Assembly: GCF_007829335.1 (NCBI RefSeq)
Contig: NZ_VIWO01000002.1
Location: 744,001 to 808,000 of the forward strand
DNA: 64,000 nt
Direction of reading: 5' to 3'
DNA from: Chitinophaga polysaccharea
Lineage (GTDB): Bacteria > Bacteroidota > Bacteroidia > Chitinophagales > Chitinophagaceae
Part shown: piece after piece, positions 61,929 to 64,000 of the stretch
Numbering within the stretch: position 1 is the first letter of the stretch
Layout: the number at the start of each line of letters is the position of its first letter
Notes under the pieces: generated by a model
The model's input: only the letters and a program-made list of their open reading frames with translations
Databases searched by the model: none
Told to the model about the DNA's origin: nothing
Translations under genes and position numbers: made by a program

Positions 61929-62516
61929 ATGTCTGACATTTTCGAAAACTACCTCCGGTCTGTGATGCCGCTTACCCAGGAGGAGCTGCAACAAATATTA
62001 TCGTTATCTGTTACCAAGAAAGTGCGCCGCAGGCAACTGCTGCTGGAGGAAGGAGAAGTATGCCTTTACAAAATATTTATTACAAAAGGCCTGTTAAAAT
62101 CTTACCTGCTGAAGTCCGATGGCTCGGAACATATTATGCGCTTTGCACCAGAGCAAACCTGGCTTACGGATCATGAAAGCTATATGCATCAAACGCCGTC
62201 GAAATACTTTATAGAAGCCATTGAAGATACCCATGTATTGCTGTGGACACGCGATCATTTCAATATGCTGATGGATAACATTCCTGCTTTAAAAGCTTAT
62301 TCTATCCGTATTGTTTCCAATAGCCTCAACGCCAGCCAGGAAAGGATACGCATGCATATCAGCGCTACCTCTGAAGAAAAATACCAGGAATTTGTTGCTG
62401 CCTTTCCCCAGCTGGCCAACCGCATCCCATTACACCTGATCGCGTCCTACCTGGGCGTTTCCAGGGAAACACTCAGCCGGATCAGGCATGCGCAACGCAT
62501 GGTGAAGCCATCATAA
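61929..62516 (+). CDS. Crp/Fnr-family regulator
   Basis: This 195-residue protein has a cyclic-nucleotide-binding-like beta barrel (about 20-120, LLLEEGEVCLYKIFITKGLLKSYLL) and a C-terminal helix-turn-helix (IASYLGVSRETLSRIRHAQR). No cysteine cluster of Fnr type is visible. The short promoter region upstream has a palindrome that it may bind, which would also affect the divergent SDR gene. Confidence 0.93.
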   Translation: MSDIFENYLRSVMPLTQEELQQILSLSVTKKVRRRQLLLEEGEVCLYKIFITKGLLKSYLLKSDGSEHIMRFAPEQTWLTDHESYMHQTPSKYFIEAIEDTHVLLWTRDHFNMLMDNIPALKAYSIRIVSNSLNASQERIRMHISATSEEKYQEFVAAFPQLANRIPLHLIASYLGVSRETLSRIRHAQRMVKPS

Positions 62517-62551
62517 ATCATAAAAGGGCAGCGATGTAAAGTATCATTGCT

Positions 62552-63073
62552 TTAGCGCAACTCTTTTTTCATCATGAGATCTGTTTGCTCATCATTTCCT
62601 ACTTTAAAAATATGTTTGTCGAAAACGACAAATCCATTTTTTTCATAAAAGCGAATAGCCCTGGGATTTTCCTCCCATACACCCAGCCAGAGATAAGACT
62701 TTCCCTGTAGCTGCGCTATTTCCAAAGCTCTATCGTACAATAATTGTCCCACCTTCTTTCCATGGTACGCACTTTTTACATAGATGCGTTCTATCTCTAT
62801 CCCTTCTTTCTCCTGCAATTCCGTTTGCGCCTGGCCGGTGTTCAACTTCAGGTAGCCCACCGCTTCAATTCCTTCTCTGGCAATAAAAAAAAGTGATTCG
62901 GGGTGACTCAATTCGGCCTTGATTTTAACTTCACTAAAATGCTCGTCCAGGTATTTGTCCATATCATCCCCGGTATTGCCGTGGGCAAAGGTTTCAAAGA
63001 AAGTCTGCCGCCCGATCCCCTGTATCGTAGCCATATCCCCGAGCGAAGCTTTCTGTATCACTATCTGTTCCAT
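62552..63073 (-). CDS. GNAT-family N-acetyltransferase
   Basis: This 173-residue protein shows the GNAT fold: IERIYVKSAYHGKKVGQLLYDRAL (acetyl-CoA pyrophosphate loop Y-H-G-K-K-V-G) and YLWLGVWEENPRAIRFYEKNGF. The substrate cannot be read. It looks like a PaiA/RimI-type acetyltransferase of small amines or protein termini. Confidence 0.93.
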   Translation of the reverse strand: MEQIVIQKASLGDMATIQGIGRQTFFETFAHGNTGDDMDKYLDEHFSEVKIKAELSHPESLFFIAREGIEAVGYLKLNTGQAQTELQEKEGIEIERIYVKSAYHGKKVGQLLYDRALEIAQLQGKSYLWLGVWEENPRAIRFYEKNGFVVFDKHIFKVGNDEQTDLMMKKELR

Positions 63074-63180
63074 ACTGTCACTAAGATTTATACAAAGTTA
63101 CCCCTGCAGCAGATGACATCAGTGGGCCAATTGTAATAAAACAGGTAGTCCAATCGTGACCTGTATTTTTGTTTCTTTGT

Positions 63181-63591
63181 TTACGCTTCCGGAACAAATG
63201 CCACCGCCTCCACCTCCACCAGGAAATCGGGCCTGGCCAGCGCCGACACAAAAAGGCCAGATATAGCAGGCGGGTTTTTCAAATGACCCAGGTATTTTTG
63301 GGAAGCCTGAAATCCATGATATAAATCCTGTCCCTGCACAATATAAATCGTTAGTTTCACCAGGTCTTCAAATGTAGCCCCACAAGCCCACAGCGCTGTT
63401 TGAAGATTTTCCATCACTTGTGCCGTTTGTACACCGATGTCTCCCTTGCCGACGATTTCTCCTTGTGCATTGACGGCATCCTGTCCGCCAACATAAATCG
63501 TTTTTCCGTTTCCGTGCGTAGTAACTACCTGTGAGAACGCCGGATTTTTTGAAAGACCATCGGGATTGATATGCTGTACCTGGGAACTCAT
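63181..63591 (-). CDS. RidA-family enamine/imine deaminase
   Basis: This 136-residue protein has the YjgF/RidA pattern: FSQVVTTHGNGKTIYVGGQDAVNAQGEIVG, TAQVMENLQTALWACGATFEDLVKLTIYI and PAISGLFVSALARPDFLVEVEAVAFV with the conserved arginine that binds the substrate carboxylate. RidA hydrolyses reactive enamines such as 2-aminoacrylate. Confidence 0.93.
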   Translation of the reverse strand: MSSQVQHINPDGLSKNPAFSQVVTTHGNGKTIYVGGQDAVNAQGEIVGKGDIGVQTAQVMENLQTALWACGATFEDLVKLTIYIVQGQDLYHGFQASQKYLGHLKNPPAISGLFVSALARPDFLVEVEAVAFVPEA

Positions 63592-63713
63592 GCTTGAAGA
63601 TTTTTATGGTTAGAATAAGGTTATTTTGCCGCGACTGTCCTATATTCGGCTTAGTTGGTGCAGTCGGTAGCACAATTTAATTATTATATTTATAACGAGA
63701 ACACACCAGATAG

Positions 63714-64000
63714 ATGCTTACTGTTCCAGGTGACATTATAACACCGCGATTAATATTACGACTGCTCGGCCCGGCAGCTACCCAGGCCTGCCTTGCGCAT
63801 GATCCGGCAACTGCCGGGCAGTTACTGGGCGTTCCTGTTTCCCCTGCACTGCTGGATACGCCCAGTGCGCTGGAGCATGACCTGCGCCAGCTGCAGCAAG
63901 AGGCTGCCTACGCGCCCTGGGCATCCCGGGCTATTATCCTGAAAGCGGAAATGAAAATGATTGGCCTGATACGATTTCACAGCCGGCCCTCGTCACCTGC
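63714..64000 (+). CDS. GNAT-like acetyltransferase, 5' end only
   Basis: An open frame from ATG 63714 runs to the window edge (95 codons, no stop). It begins MLTVPGDIITPRLILRLLGP, the start seen in RimJ-type acetyltransferases, and continues ALEHDLRQLQQEAAYAPWAS and IILKAEMKMIGLIRFH, the second-strand region of the fold. The rest lies outside. Confidence 0.75.
   Translation, partial: MLTVPGDIITPRLILRLLGPAATQACLAHDPATAGQLLGVPVSPALLDTPSALEHDLRQLQQEAAYAPWASRAIILKAEMKMIGLIRFHSRPSSP

Noticed and set aside
63645..63690. tRNA-like stretch (TTAGTTGGT and GGTAG) upstream of the last gene
   Set aside because: No acceptor stem, anticodon arm or T-loop could be matched around it.
1..64000. CRISPR arrays, insertion sequences and prophage genes
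   Set aside because: No regularly spaced repeats, transposase, integrase or phage structural genes were found on reading the frames.

Overview
The window looks like chromosomal DNA of a Bacteroidota member, most probably a Chitinophaga-like member of the Chitinophagaceae. The evidence is a SusC/FecR/ECF-sigma trio, several promoter candidates of the Bacteroidota type (TTTG, about 17-20 bases, TAnnTTTG), few clear Shine-Dalgarno sequences, TonB-dependent receptors and many AraC-type regulators. No rRNA, tRNA, CRISPR array, insertion sequence or phage gene was seen. Genus assignment is inference.

Layout. 1-4.5 kb: a truncated SusC-type receptor with its FecR anti-sigma and ECF sigma factor. 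4.5-9.2 kb: a small catabolic island (DapA/NanA-family lyase, sodium:solute symporter, AraC regulator, Gfo/Idh oxidoreductase). 9.3-10.1 kb: a DUF4272 lipoprotein. 10.4-23.5 kb: a large ter (tellurite/stress response) locus made of two convergent transcription units. The plus unit carries HAD, phosphoribosyltransferase, TerD, TerD, TelA and one unrecognised gene. The minus unit carries TerD, TerD, TerY, TerY, AIM24, TerY with zinc ribbon, PP2C phosphatase, protein kinase and TerC. 23.6-32.4 kb: mostly housekeeping and accessory genes (PepD, GMC oxidoreductase, HAD phosphatase, DUF4139, LpxR, ArsR plus SRPBCC, DinB).

32.4-37.6 kb, all on the minus strand: a compact, unfamiliar set made of a SAM methyltransferase, two Gfo/Idh oxidoreductases, a radical SAM/SPASM-like protein, an unannotated 38-residue membrane peptide and a class I isoprenoid synthase-like enzyme. 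It looks like a small biosynthetic cluster and is the best candidate for an undescribed system. 37.7-48.7 kb: envelope and membrane proteins, a polysaccharide deacetylase, a ferredoxin-type reductase, an HMA-AraC regulator with shared palindromes around it, and a TonB receptor followed by NadR (probable NAD-precursor salvage). DUF72, a degenerate SUMF1-like protein and a DUF5009 membrane protein follow.

49-52.2 kb: LD-carboxypeptidase, regulators and small proteins. 52.3-58.1 kb: a respiratory-type molybdenum enzyme operon (SLAC1/TehA channel, NarI-like cytochrome b, NarB/NapA-like catalytic subunit, four-cluster ferredoxin, Tat-exported Rieske protein, small membrane protein). 58.1-64 kb: a membrane protein, DyP peroxidase, bestrophin, an NAD-dependent epimerase-like SDR with a divergent Crp/Fnr regulator, GNAT, RidA and a second GNAT cut by the right edge.

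All functional calls rest on recognising families and motifs by eye in the translated sequence. No database search was run.
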